64,000 nucleotides of DNA, taken from contig NBBA01000001.1 of the NCBI GenBank assembly GCA_002794785.1, positions 2,046,001 through 2,110,000 on the forward strand, read 5' to 3'. This document shows positions 11,546-24,829 of the stretch, piece by piece. This stretch comes from Coniferiporia sulphurascens (Eukaryota; Basidiomycota; Agaricomycetes; Hymenochaetales; Hymenochaetaceae). The translations under genes and the position numbers were made by a program. Every line of letters begins with the position of its first letter. Position 1 is the first letter of the stretch. The notes beneath the pieces are model-generated. The model was given only the letters and a program-made list of their open reading frames with translations, made no database searches and was not told the origin of the DNA.

Positions 11546-13451
11546 TTAAAGTCCAATATGTCCTCGAAGCTTTCGCCAAGTAGATGGAACCCATCCATCT
11601 CCCCCGGCGGCTGACTTGGATGAACTGTTGAACGCACTCGTACCATTTGTGTCGGATGCAGAGGCTGCCGCGTCGCCCGCATTTGTCTCTTCTTCAGAAT
11701 CGGAAGAGCGGGACGGTGGCGGTGGCGGTGGTGGGGAAGAGTCTGCCTTCTCAGTCTTGGACGGCCGGCCTTCCACGTCGTCGGCGTAGGCCTGTAACAG
11801 TTCGCGTTGCCGGTTCGTTAAAGACCTGCAGGTGCAAAAGTCAGGGCAGTACGGGAGCAGAAAGAACACGAGAAACTTTACCTGGGAAGCTGAATGGCGA
11901 AGGATACGAAGAGATCCCCCTTATCTCCGCCAAATACGGTAGGCATGCCGCGACCTTTTAGGACCATCTCCTCACCCTGTTGAGTGCCCCCTGGGACCCT
12001 GACGTCTACATCGCCGTCCAAAGTAGGGACTCTGACTCTGCCTCCGAGCAGAGCGGTGTGCATGGGTATGCGGGCTTCGTGGTGGATATTGACGCCCTGC
12101 CGGCGGAAAGTCTTTGACGCGGCAACATCGACGCGGACGAGGAGATCGCCCTTGGGACCCTTGCCAGAGATCGGCGCATCGCCCTGGCCGGGGACACGAA
12201 CGGTCATCCCGTCCTCGACACCTGGAGGTTAGGGTAGCGCGGTCAGATGAAATGACATCAGTAGACGGAGAGCGCCCGCACCTGCAGGGATGTCGACGGT
12301 GACGGACTTCCTGATGCGAATTCTGCCTACACCACTGCAGTCGCCACACTCGCCCCCCCGCGGCGCAGTTGTGCCGGCGCCGTGGCAGGCTGGGCACGTG
12401 GAGGCCATCTGAAACCCGGAATCGATCACGAACGTCCGTGTTCCCGTTCCGCCGCACGTCCCGCATGTTGTTCTCTTTATCCCGGCCTTCAGTCCGCTCC
12501 CGGAGCACGTATTGCAGTTTGCGATAGGCGTTATGTTAACAGCCCGCTTCACCCCGTTTGCAGCATCCAAGAAGCTGATCCCAACACGTGCTTCCATGTC
12601 GTCCCCCCGCACATTCCCGCCCCCGCCCCGCGTCCGCCCTCGGCCTGCGCCCGGCCCACCGAACAGTTGCTCAAAAAGGTCTGCCCCGGCTCCGCCCCGA
12701 CTCGCTCCCCCGCGAAGCGCCGCCTCAAAGTCCTCGAAGCCTCTGAAGCCCCCTCCACCTCCGAACCCGAATCCGAAGCCGGAGCCGGCCCCGGCCCGCG
12801 CGTTTGCATATGCATTAGCATCAAAGCCAGCCTGCTGCGACGCTGCTCCGAACTGATCGTACGCCGCTCGCTTTCCTTCGTCACTCAACGTCTATCACGT
12901 AACCCGTGAGGATCATTGTTTTTCTGAAACTAGCTGAGAAGCCTACGTCGTACGCTGCCTGGATTTCTACAAATTTTTCTTGCGCGTCTTTCTCCTTGTT
13001 GGTATCCGGGTGGTACTTCCGCGCGAGCTACATCAACCCGCTGTCAACACACCAGGCTTCCACATAGCGCTATCATGACCGACCGAGTAATATTTCTTCT
13101 TAATTTCAGCTAGCGGTGCATCCTTCGTCACGCCGAGTACCTGATACGGGTTCTTGTGCGACGAGGCTGCTGCGGCAGACGAAGAATGAAATCCGCGCCC
13201 TGTCTGAATCATCAATAAACGACATGAGACGTGATCCCAGGCCAAACGAGAAGGTGTACGCTACTAACCCGTCTTGGGAACCTCCGCACTTCATCCTTGC
13301 CTGCAGCGGCCCATAGGAGATCCCTCCGCTCTCTCAGGCTACTCACAGCGTGCGTTGCTAATCCTCTGGCACCGGCGCGTGTATTTGACAGTGACCAGCC
13401 ATGAAGTGCAGCGCTGGACAGTACCCTCTGAGCAGGTAACCGTGCGGGCAT
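11546..13451 (-). CDS. MDJ1: Mitochondrial DnaJ (type I Hsp40) co-chaperone
   Basis: Six exons: 13451-13347, 13203-13084, 13027-12947, 12891-12282, 12221-11882, 11825-11546, giving 511 aa. It stimulates mitochondrial Hsp70 in the matrix for folding and protection of imported proteins. The N-terminus ([13 protein letters not shown]...) is Arg-rich and free of acidic residues, a mitochondrial presequence. The J-domain starts at NPYQVLGV (about residue 54) with HPD at 81-83, split by introns. A Gly/Phe-rich stretch follows, then four CxxCxGxG zinc repeats ([32 protein letters not shown], about residues 228-291). The C-terminal substrate-binding domain ends in an unusual Pro/Ser/Asp-rich tail. 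The presequence exon is joined by frame and splice sites only, but the match to Mdj1 is strong. Confidence 0.92.
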
Positions 13452-14153
13452 TGAAGGCAGCCAGTAAAGACTAAAAAGTGCTCGACGTGGTCTGTGAGCA
13501 GACAGACTCGCGGTCGAAGGCCAACGAAGCTCGGTAGAAAATTTCGAGCTGCTGACGTAACCTAAGGTGACGCATAAGGCAAGCGAGCGTCGATCATTAC
13601 CACAACGTTCAACTGGCGAGTCCGTATTCGCCGTGCTTACTCGGACATACTCAGGCTGGAGACTTTTGCTAATATCAATAATCAGTATTGCAAATACCAA
13701 CGTCGTTTTTTTCGGGACATGAAAAATCTCATGGCAAATCCGTGTGACCAGGGAGATTTGAAATCGCTGAGATCCTCTGCCAGCTTAGTGGACCCCAGTG
13801 AGCGTCGATGAATTTCAGGCATATATTGAACCGACTCGGACAACAGAAAAAGGGCCTTACGGCGTAGATGATGCCCTGCGACATGAAATTTACTTCCGAC
13901 AAAGGCGTGCCTTGTATTTTAATGAATGACAATACAACAAGACTTTCCCAAGCATTTCCTCCCAGAGTCGGGAGTCGGCCTTCGAAGAAGTCGCGAGCAG
14001 CCAATCATAGCAGAACTCGGACAAAGCATCTTGGGCGCATGCAAGTACATTCAATCATGGAACAAACGTCTTAATGTATGCCGACTCCGCTTGACTAGCA
14101 AACTCATATATTTACAAACCAATTACAAGTTAATCTTTGTTCTTCGCTCACGT
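13452..14153. other. Intergenic gap: MDJ1 promoter and DUF1479 gene 3' region
   Basis: No gene supported. It lies between two minus-strand genes; open frames are short and lack any domain. Confidence 0.5.
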
Positions 14154-16027
14154 TCAGAATGCAAGACCCATGGCCTTCCTTGCCGCTTCGCCTACGACGT
14201 CTGCCTCCTTTCCAGCGCCGACGAAGCCTCCCTCACCTGCTCCTTTAGGGAAATCCGGCGGCGGAACCCCCTGGATGAAGCTTTCCTTCTGTCGTGCTAC
14301 GTACGAAAGGTTCTGCGGCGTGAGAGGGACGGCGGGAATATATAACACTGAGAGTCGTGATGTAGGAATACAAATAGGAAGAGTAAGCAGGACGTAAATT
14401 CAGACAGATGGATGACTAGAGAAAAAGATCGAAGTTCGTACCGGCAGAGTCTTCCTTTCCGGTATGCTCTTCCTCGACACTGTGAACAACATCGCAATGC
14501 CAAAATACCATGTCACCTGGTCTCACAGGAGGGACAGAAGTCATATTCTCTTCGAGGCGAAGGTGGGGATGACTTTCAGGCGTGAGACGCGGGCCGAAGA
14601 ATCGTCCGTCCTGTTCGAAGATGCCGTGGAAGTCGGCGGTAGAAGCGTCTAGATAGGAGGAATCAGGTTTCGCAGTTCAATTTACAGATGTGTTGGTCGC
14701 AAAATGCGGTGCGATGTCTCGACAGACTTGAGAATATCACGGAATGAAAAGACGAACCGAATTCCCAGTTGTCTTGGTCGAGAAGGTCGTCGGATGACCG
14801 GGCATCTTTCAACCGGAAAAAGGGCCGGAGAATGAGATACGCATTCGAGAGAAGTACATCCGGGAAAACTTTAAGGGTGCCTTGCGTTGGTGCTGTTTCA
14901 CTGTGATATCGTGCTAATGGAATCAATGATGTAGTAACACGTTCAAATTGCGTACCTAAGTGCAAGCCAGCCCTGGAATGTCCTGAATACGCTCGCCTAA
15001 AGTATTCGGACATCATGTTATCAACTCTTCTGTTGACACGCCGCACGAAACACATACTTGGCCCGGACGCCCATAAAGAGAAATCTTAGCATTCAGTCTC
15101 CCCACGAGGTCATAGGGGTCGTGGTTCCTCCAATTTCCGCCAAGAATATCTTTATAACAACTTCGGAAGGTCGGCTCCTCCTGCAGACGAGCGACGTCGA
15201 GTCGTGTTTACTGTACGAAGATAAACTCAGAGTTACGTATAGGCTTACCCATCTTTCTATTCCACCGCCATCAATATGCGGAGGATGCGCGTTCCATTGC
15301 ACCCCTGGGTGTCTGATTCTGAAACGATCCGCATATGCGAGGGGAGTCGTAAGTTCGACGCCCTCTAAAGTTTCTAGATCTGCATTCAGTGCACCGATGT
15401 GATAGAGACCATTGAGCCAGGTAACAAGGTTCAAGACATTCGGGTGGGCACGAGCTTGCACTTGGGGTCTCGTCCAACTACACGAGCAACCATGTCAATG
15501 GATGTAACCAACGTTGCGACAGCGATACCCACTAAAGCATGAAGAATTGCTTATCGTCCTCTGGGAATCCTGCATATGGTGATGCTGTCAGTAGAAAAGG
15601 CGTGCGTACACTTAACTTAATGGCAGTACCTTCAACGGGGTTTTCTTTTACGAGCTTTGTCAACTCATCTCTCCAAGCAGTAGCCTGAGCAACGTCTACA
15701 ACGTTCTTAACTAAAATTGCCCCCCTTCTCTTTATGCGGTCGATCTCCTCTGGCTTCAGTTTCATCAAGTCTGAAAACTCGATTTGGGGAATCACCTTAC
15801 AAGACATAGTTTACCGTGAGTGTGTGATTAAATTCCAATAATAAGAAATAGCCCACGTTTGACCCCTCCTTCCTTATCTCTTCAGTCGCGGACCGTAACT
15901 GGACGAGTAGATCATTCCATGCATCAGTGAAGCGGCGTTTCGACCCTTCGTCTTGTGGCGCAAGAGTAGATTTCAGTTCTGCGAAACGTCCTGGAAGCGA
16001 CGCGTGCTTGATTTCCTGGGGAGCCAT
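14154..16027 (-). CDS. DUF1479 family protein (Fe(II)/2-oxoglutarate-type oxygenase fold)
   Basis: Nine exons: 16027-15857, 15795-15630, 15569-15533, 15477-15249, 15180-15058, 14996-14956, 14900-14758, 14648-14442, 14347-14154, giving 436 aa, typical for the family. Recognised landmarks in order: IKRRGAILVKNVV, GFPEDDKQFF, LAYADRFRIRHPG, HIDGGGIERW (His192, Asp194), FRTFQGWLALS, GTLKVFPDVLLSNAYLILRP, MVFWHCDVVHSVE (His354/His359) and GVPPPDFPKG. The H-x-D plus distal His matches the metal triad of cupin-fold 2-oxoglutarate dioxygenases, to which DUF1479 is related. No fungal substrate is known to me. It is divergent from the SDR gene, sharing about 1.27 kb, so shared regulation is possible. 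Every splice junction keeps the conserved motifs in frame. Confidence 0.9.
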
Positions 16028-17293
16028 GGTAGTTCGAAGAATGCACTGGTACTGGTTCTCGTCTAGGACGTATTGTCACCGGTGAGCGGAATGCCCCTGT
16101 ATATACTACGGATTACCCTAACAGCTCCCACGTAAATCCGGGGTTACCCCTTGGCCTTTGGAACATTCAAGGTTGGAATCTGGAAGCGATCATGAGGACT
16201 CTTAGTCTGAAGAGAAGTGGAACACACATAGCAGTCACGAGGATACTATGTGTTCCTGGATCAATAATGGACGTCTATACTTGGCGTTGAGCCTAGCTAA
16301 CATTTGTAGTGACTGCATTGCTTATGATGTCCTTACCTGCCGCAGCAGGCTGAGACGACAAAAATTGAACGGATGAAGCTACCGGCTTTAAACCATGATT
16401 TGGCCTAAGTGCGTTCATAACACACCCTAAAAGGGGACAGCTAGCGATGTCCGAAAAACCCGTTCCCGAAGGCGAGTCATGTGGGTCCAAACGTCTCTTT
16501 CGGGCATATCGCAGCGAAGAGACACGAAAGCCGAGATGCGCTCCGAGTCTGCCGCCGGCGTTGGCCAAAGAGGTGCGTAAACCCAGTGCTAGGTTTGATA
16601 CTCGAAAACCATTTGCGAACGGCATGGAAGGCGCAAGTGCGGGACGTAGAATGGTAGGATCAGCATGACCCCGCCGAGGATTTGAGGACCAGGTACGCAC
16701 GGCACGGAGCTGGTCAAACTTAAGTGTAAAAGTTTTCATACGTTTTGTATGTCACCTTTCTCTCCATCTTCTGGGTATTCGGCCCTCCACTGGCTGTTCC
16801 ATTGAAGAAGTGTAAGAAGTGCTCTTTTTCCATATCTGCAATTTCAATGCGAGCAGCGAGAAGTCATATCTTCCCCCCGAACCCTAGGCCTGTATTATAT
16901 GCCGGTCCGTCGACCAGGATAGTAATGTATTCCCTCGCTGTTCCGGGCCGGAGGCTGTGTCGGAGTCACAATCCATGAACCTAAATCTACTCAAAGTGCT
17001 GACTCTTTCCCGAGCCTCGCCGACCTCATTAAGACAAAGGGTACGAGAATAATAAATTACCACAGCCTTTGCTCCCCCTCTTTCCCACTTGGCTTACCTT
17101 GTCTTGTCGTCGCACTAGGTCCATGTATACTATTTTCGGAACTTTTAAGCAATATTAAGCCGCATTGGCTTTGGTTCACATGGCATATTTATGGAATCTC
17201 TTCTGTTCTGTTCCAATCGTGGTTATGAATGGCTTGTTAAAGTGTCTACAGCAGTCCCGGGGAGCCCTCATTCCTTCCCATCTCTAAGACGAT
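16028..17293. promoter_or_regulatory. Divergent intergenic region between the DUF1479 and SDR genes
   Basis: 1.27 kb with presumed promoters on both sides. An open frame of 148 codons lies on the minus strand (16293-16739) but shows no domain, and I do not call it. No operator could be assigned. Confidence 0.5.
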
Positions 17294-18489
17294 ATGCAGT
17301 CCTCAAATCCCCCCTTCAGCCAGCTCGGACGCACCGTCATAGTCACAGGGGGCGCTTCTGGATTTGGCGAAGCAACTGTACGATGGATGATCAGCAGAGG
17401 CGCTAATGTAGTCATCGCCGATATTGTATGCTTTCAAAGACACTCCCAGCCTCTGAAGAGGGTCACTAAGGGGCGTCCAGAACGAAGAAAGGGGCCTGCA
17501 GTTGAGCCAATCAATCGCACAGGAAAATGGCTCCGCACTGTTCGTTAAAAGTGCGTTCTATGCATATAGCCTATCTGTAGATAAATTCCGTTTACTTACA
17601 CTACTCAGCCGATGTGACTGATCCTACCTCATGGTCATTTCTCATCAAAAGAACCATCGACGAGTTTGGAGGTCTGGACGTGCTCGTCAATAATGCGGGA
17701 GGGAGCTACATGAACAAGGTGCCCCGTCGCCCCGCTCAACCCCTTTACTTATCTCGAGTAAAATTTACGTCTTGTTTAAGCCTTCGCTCGAGGTCACTGA
17801 GGACGAATTTGACAAATGCTTCAATCTCAACGTGCGATCTATATTTCACTCCATTGCTGCGGTCCTGCCGCACTTCTTGTCCAAAAAACAAGGCAATATT
17901 GTGAATGGTGAGTGGGTCGACAGCGGACTTAGAAAGGAGGGGAATCTTCTCATGCGAGATCGCGCGAACGTACGCAGTTTCGAGCACTGCGAGTCTCCGG
18001 TAAGCATTGATCCCTAATACTTCGTGCACGGATCTAACGTGAATACGAAAGGCCTCGAGGAGGTCTGACTTGGTACAGTTGCGTGATCACATATCACGGG
18101 ACCCTTATCAGGCTTTGAGACCGAGCTGATAAATCCGGTAGATTCATCGAAATACGCGGTCAACGGGGCCACGAAGAGCTTGGCCGTGGAATATGCAACG
18201 TCCGGCATCCGCGTCAACGCAGTCTGTCCGGTCGCTGGCCACACGCCTCTCCTCCCGACCTTCCTTGGCAAGGTGAGTGCAATTACGATTTTAATCAGCT
18301 GCCGTTAGTCGACGTCGGCTACAATGATGTTACCGTTAGAACTCCGAAGAAGCGTTCGCGGCTACCGTCCCGATGGGACGGCTCTGCGAGCCAGAAGATG
18401 TGGCTTCCGCGATCGGATGGTTGGCTTCCGACGAGGCGAGATTCATAACCGGTGTCTGTTTCGAAGTCGATGGTGGACGATGCATCTAA
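17294..18489 (+). CDS. Short-chain dehydrogenase/reductase (classical SDR, FabG-like)
   Basis: Eight exons: 17294-17425, 17502-17550, 17609-17718, 17781-17907, 17978-17999, 18052-18077, 18142-18272, 18340-18489, giving 248 aa, the normal classical SDR length. The Rossmann motif TGGASGFG near the N-terminus binds NAD(P)H, VNNAGGSY is the NNAG motif, NVSSTASLR carries the catalytic Ser, and WYNSSK the YxxxK pair. The C-terminus VDGGRCI resembles the DGG end of 3-oxoacyl-reductase-like SDRs. IADI after strand beta-2 has an acidic residue there, which usually favours NAD over NADP. The exons of 22 and 26 nt rebuild the catalytic region exactly, which supports the model. The substrate is unknown. 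Confidence 0.92.
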
Positions 18490-19286
18490 ACTCTGGGTAT
18501 CTAACAGCCACAGAAATGCGCCCTTTGAATTTATGTAAACGTGGTTGTAAGAATAGTAATATTAAAGTACGAGAAATTTTCTTCGGATACGAAGTGGAGT
18601 ATGCTAGGTGCGATACATGCCCGAATTACCGTGAATGATAGGATACTGGCTTTTTTTACCAGATCCCTTCTGGATATGGCAGTACTTCTCATAATGAAGT
18701 TCTTTCTTGAGAAGTACTCCGAGCTTTACGGCCCAAGAGAAATTTGGGCGGCGCACGCTAAAATTCTGATGTCCGTGGAAGTCAGGCTACTTTTAAGACA
18801 ACATCTTCTTCCTTTTCAATCGCGCTCATTAGTTTCAAGATCATGCGGCGTCCTTTTCTTGGACCGCTCCTTCTCCAGGGCCGGACAAAAGTACAAGTCA
18901 TGATTTCCGGGCTATAGTCCGTTTCAACCGAAGCTGTTCGTATAGTGGTACCGTGACATTAATGCAGGAGGCTACTATCAGTTTGAATTCACCGACTTGA
19001 CGAGGTCGGCGGATATATGTATAGGCACCAAGACTGGACATCCAACAGGCCGACCGGATACCCAACACGCCAACCGCCCCGACGAAATCTAGTTCTCCAC
19101 CTGTGGCCGAATATCACTTAATTAGTTGCGGGCATCGTGAGACGCGTTTGTGCCGGTGCCGGACGGGAATAAATGCAGGCGTGCCTTCCCGCCACCATGA
19201 TTGCCATATAGGGAATAGACACTCTGGAAATCTCGAAGCCGCGGGCCTTGCAACTCATTTGACGCGGCTACACCAAGCACCTAGAA
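18490..19286. other. Intergenic gap between the SDR and SET genes
   Basis: Open frames up to 120 codons (18541-18903) show no domain. The part before 19287 is the presumed promoter of the SET-domain gene. No feature supported. Confidence 0.5.
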
Positions 19287-19999
19287 ATGAATGGCAGCGG
19301 CAAGCGCACACCAACCCACTGGCCCAATGATCTGAAGTTTCTCCATGCAATGTCTTATTCGCCGTCTATCCCTTTGGACGTGTTACAGTTCATCAAGGGA
19401 TCAGCGCACGCATCCAATGCCGGCAGAACAGACCCTTCTAACTCGAACGCGCCTGTAATCATTCGCCGTATAGACGATCCTGCCCATCCCGCACTTGGGC
19501 AAATGGGTCTCTTTTCTACCAGGAAGATCCCACCACGCACGCACATAATTGACTACCTGGGCGAGGCCCACGTAGACGAACGCCCAAACTCCGATTACGA
19601 CCTATCTCTGTACCGGGCCTCCCAGCCCGAAGGAGACACAATCACAAGCGTTGGGGTACGTACTACTGTCATTATACGTATCAGTCATCGGTAGGACGTT
19701 TGCCCCGGTGCTCACCTAATTACTCGATTCCAAAAATAAAAATAATTCGCAATTAATGCCACGATTTCGCGCTGAAGATCGATGCGGCTCATATGGGCAA
19801 CGAGGCACGCTTTATTAATGACTACCGAGGTGTCAAACCCAAGGCCAACGCGTTGTTTAAGGAGAGAAGGACGCAAAGCGGTGAGTTGAGGATGAGCATC
19901 TGGAGCGACGGCGAAGTCATTAGGAAGGGGGATGAAATCCTAGTATCTTATGGAAAGTCGTGGTGGCGGACAAGGCGGGAGTTGGAGTCGATTACTTGA
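19287..19999 (+). CDS. Small SET-domain protein
   Basis: Two exons, 19287-19655 and 19778-19999, give 196 aa. SET domains usually transfer methyl groups from S-adenosylmethionine to lysines. Visible landmarks are LGQMGLFSTRKIPPRTHIID (the N-terminal GxG-type segment), YDLSLYR, HMGNEARFINDYRG (the NxxRFINH-like pseudoknot strand, here with Asp in place of the usual His after Asn) and GDEILVSYGKSWW (the ELxxDY-like strand, here EILVSYG). No pre-SET or post-SET Cys clusters are seen, so a non-histone substrate is possible. The start at 19287 keeps the N-terminal segment HWPNDLKFLH, which I judge part of the domain; a later ATG exists. It ends convergently to CKA1, 231 bp away. Confidence 0.8.
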
Positions 20000-20230
20000 A
20001 ATTCATGCAAGATATGACACAGATTATAATACAGAATTGTGTCGTGTATGCGCCATGTCGTCAGATTCTATGTCTCCTTACCTGATGCAACGTACACTGT
20101 GCCGTCGGACGGATAATGGTGCAGAGCCCGCGAACCAGTACAATACAATGTGAGATGCGCAGTGGGTACTAAGAAACAAGCTGACAAATTAAAAAGGAGG
20201 AGAAATGAATGAGTTGGGTAATTGATGGCC

Positions 20231-21663
20231 TTATACCCCTGATACATCGGAGTCTTCGCTCCCACTTTCTCCATTCGCAGCAGCGGCCTTCACAGGATCT
20301 GTTGGGAAACGATGAGCCGACGGCGTCGGACAATTTTTCAACAAGCTTACCAAAGTATGGATAGCCTTGCGCTTCCTTCGCTGTTAATCTCTCTTGATGG
20401 TCATAGCGAAGGAGCTTGTCCAAAAAGTCTATCGCCTCGTTTGAGATGTAGCGCTGGTTTTCCGATGTGATAAACCTTGTCCATGGCTTCTTCTGATAAC
20501 TACGACCGGAAAACAATGGTAAGGTCGTGCCCAGCCACGGCGACGAAAAATGAATATATGCACCGTCCAAGAATTTCGTTGTACTGAGAATCGAGCCCGA
20601 TCTCATACTTGTCAAGGTAGTTGAACAGTTCTTCTGTCCCCAGAACTTTGGTTATTTTCACCAGCTGGTCATAATTGTCGTGACCATGGAAGAAGGGCTC
20701 TTTACGGAAGATCTGGAGTTATTCCTTAGTGTCATACTGCCGGGAGTAGAGTGAACCTGCATCGGCACCATTGAAGCAAACATACAGCCCAAACTCCACA
20801 TGTCGAGGCTGTAGTCGTATTCCTGGAAATCAACGAGAAGTTCCGGGCCTTTGAAGTAACGTGACGCGACGCGAACGTTGTACTCGGTCTTCGGGTGGTA
20901 AAACTCCGCAAGACCCCAATCGATGAGCCGCAACTAGAGCACAGGATGTCTGCGAGAAATATTATTGAATGTATGACCATCTTACCTTTCGGTGCTCATG
21001 ATCGATCATGACATTGTGGGGTTTGACATCCCTGTGCATTATACCGCAAGAATGACAGAAATCGAGGGCCTGCCGAGGACGTTGGAAAATTTAAATAACA
21101 AGCCAGGCCATTGCGCACCTTCAGTAGCTCGAAAATGTAAAATCGGACGTCAAAATCAGTGAATCTGGGGTACAGGACCTTGAAGTCGGTGTTGTGAATA
21201 TATTCTGTGACTAGACTCGGAATCTTCGACGAAGGGTCTCGAACAACGTCCAAAAGAGCGATGACATTGGGGCCGCCTGCGAGGTTTTGGAGAATCTTGA
21301 TTTCTCGCTTTATTTTCTTCTTCTTGACGGGTTTTAGGACTTTGATGATGCATTTGTCATCATTGACGATGTGTATGCCTTCGAAGACCTAAGACACAGA
21401 GATAAGGACATTTCCCGCTGCAGTAGAACCCCGCGCACCTCAGAGTATTTCCCCCGGCCAACCTTCCTTACGATTTCGTAGTGGTCCTGCACACCCCATT
21501 GCACCTGCAGATTGTCTGTAAATTCGACAAGCTGGATCAAATGACCGCAACTATGTGTGATGATAGATAAGCACGACTAACCATATTCATACCACGAAGC
21601 ACCCCTCTCTGCGTTTACGTTTGGGTATATCCTGGCGACGGACGGCTCTACTGAGCGAGGCAT
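20231..21663 (-). CDS. CKA1: Casein kinase 2 catalytic subunit alpha
   Basis: Eight exons: 21663-21582, 21515-21439, 21388-21119, 21069-20986, 20933-20769, 20712-20564, 20499-20351, 20298-20231, giving 347 aa. It is the catalytic subunit of the constitutive Ser/Thr kinase CK2 in nucleus and cytoplasm. Landmarks: [19 protein letters not shown] at the N-terminus, glycine loop VGRGKYSEV, the Lys-rich [14 protein letters not shown] that prefers acidic substrates, HRDVKPHN (Asp157), the CK2-specific DWG (Asp176) in place of DFG, and FKGPELLVD. The C-terminus ends in a short acidic tail ([13 protein letters not shown]). The first exon was found by the splice GAATATG/gttagt. It is divergent from the chitinase gene, with 926 bp between the starts. 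Confidence 0.95.
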
Positions 21664-22589
21664 GAGGTCTATGCAAACGGCCGCTTGCGGTCGTCCACGA
21701 CCGCGTCGTTACCATTACGGAAAGGAACGCAGTTGGAACTCCGACATATACTACAGTTGAACTAACCGCCTGATTATATTCCTACTGTCTGTGTGGCTAA
21801 CTTATTCATTGCTGCCGGTATTTTCTGCCCCTCTCATTAACAATACCGCTATGTCTGACCCCTTGTAAGCTGGACCTGCCCCTTGTGTGCGCATGCGCTT
21901 GCGTGAACAGTCTGGCTCTGAGCTGGCGTTAGGTAGTATGCAATAGAAAGCTCTGTTTGGATTGCCAGCTCATCCCGTACCAACGTCTTACTCTAAGGCT
22001 TCTTTTTAACATTCTCTGCCGGTAAACCTCATGATACATGTACCTGATATATCCTGCTCACGACCTTCATCCGAGGGGCAGCTACATCGTCAAAGCGCAA
22101 CAACAATTCAATATCTGTGGTCCCGCTTACTTCCGTGCCAAACTGGGCCGAGCCTTTCTCCCCGCCGCTAAAACATGTCCTGTGTCCTAGGCCGACCTGC
22201 GAACTCAGACTTATTGGAATGCCGCTCATGCGTTCTTCTGCCAGCGAACTGTTCTTGCCGAACGTTTCATGTGGCATTTTACGTTTCGTCATCATCGCTT
22301 CCACCTGCTCTGTGGTTTATGATAGGCTAAAGCACTTTGTCGAACATAAACGCATGGGGTGGTCTGTTCGAGTCCTTTTCTGATGTTGCCTGTCACGCTG
22401 CGCTGTCGCAAGGAGCGAACGCGAATTTGTTCCTCGGCGCATGTCACAACGTCCAGGGCGCATCGCGAAGGGGGAAGCCCATGATAAGGCAACCATGCGA
22501 AGCCATTTACCTTCCGACCCCCTGAACCAAGCCTACAACATAAAAGGGAGCAAGCGACCGCACTACTCGGTTTGTCGGCCACTGTCAAG
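21664..22589. promoter_or_regulatory. Divergent promoter region between CKA1 and the chitinase gene
   Basis: 926 bp that must carry the promoters of a constitutive kinase gene and a secreted hydrolase gene. A TATA-like box sits near the chitinase side (22539-22546). No coding sequence is supported. Confidence 0.5.
22539..22546 (+). promoter_or_regulatory. TATA-like element of the chitinase gene
   Basis: CATAAAAG, 44 bp before the start codon at 22590. Its position suits a core promoter; function is inferred. Confidence 0.4.

Positions 22590-24829
<2,240 letters not shown>

Noticed and set aside
12382..12909. 175-codon plus-strand frame
   Set aside because: Antisense to the zinc-finger exon of MDJ1, whose domain evidence is decisive.
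16293..16739. 148-codon minus-strand frame in the divergent DUF1479/SDR gap
   Set aside because: No domain and an overlapping frame on the other strand of similar quality; not distinguishable from chance.
22341..22380. Possible tRNA B-box (GTTCGAGTCC)
   Set aside because: No matching A-box, cloverleaf or acceptor stem could be drawn around it.
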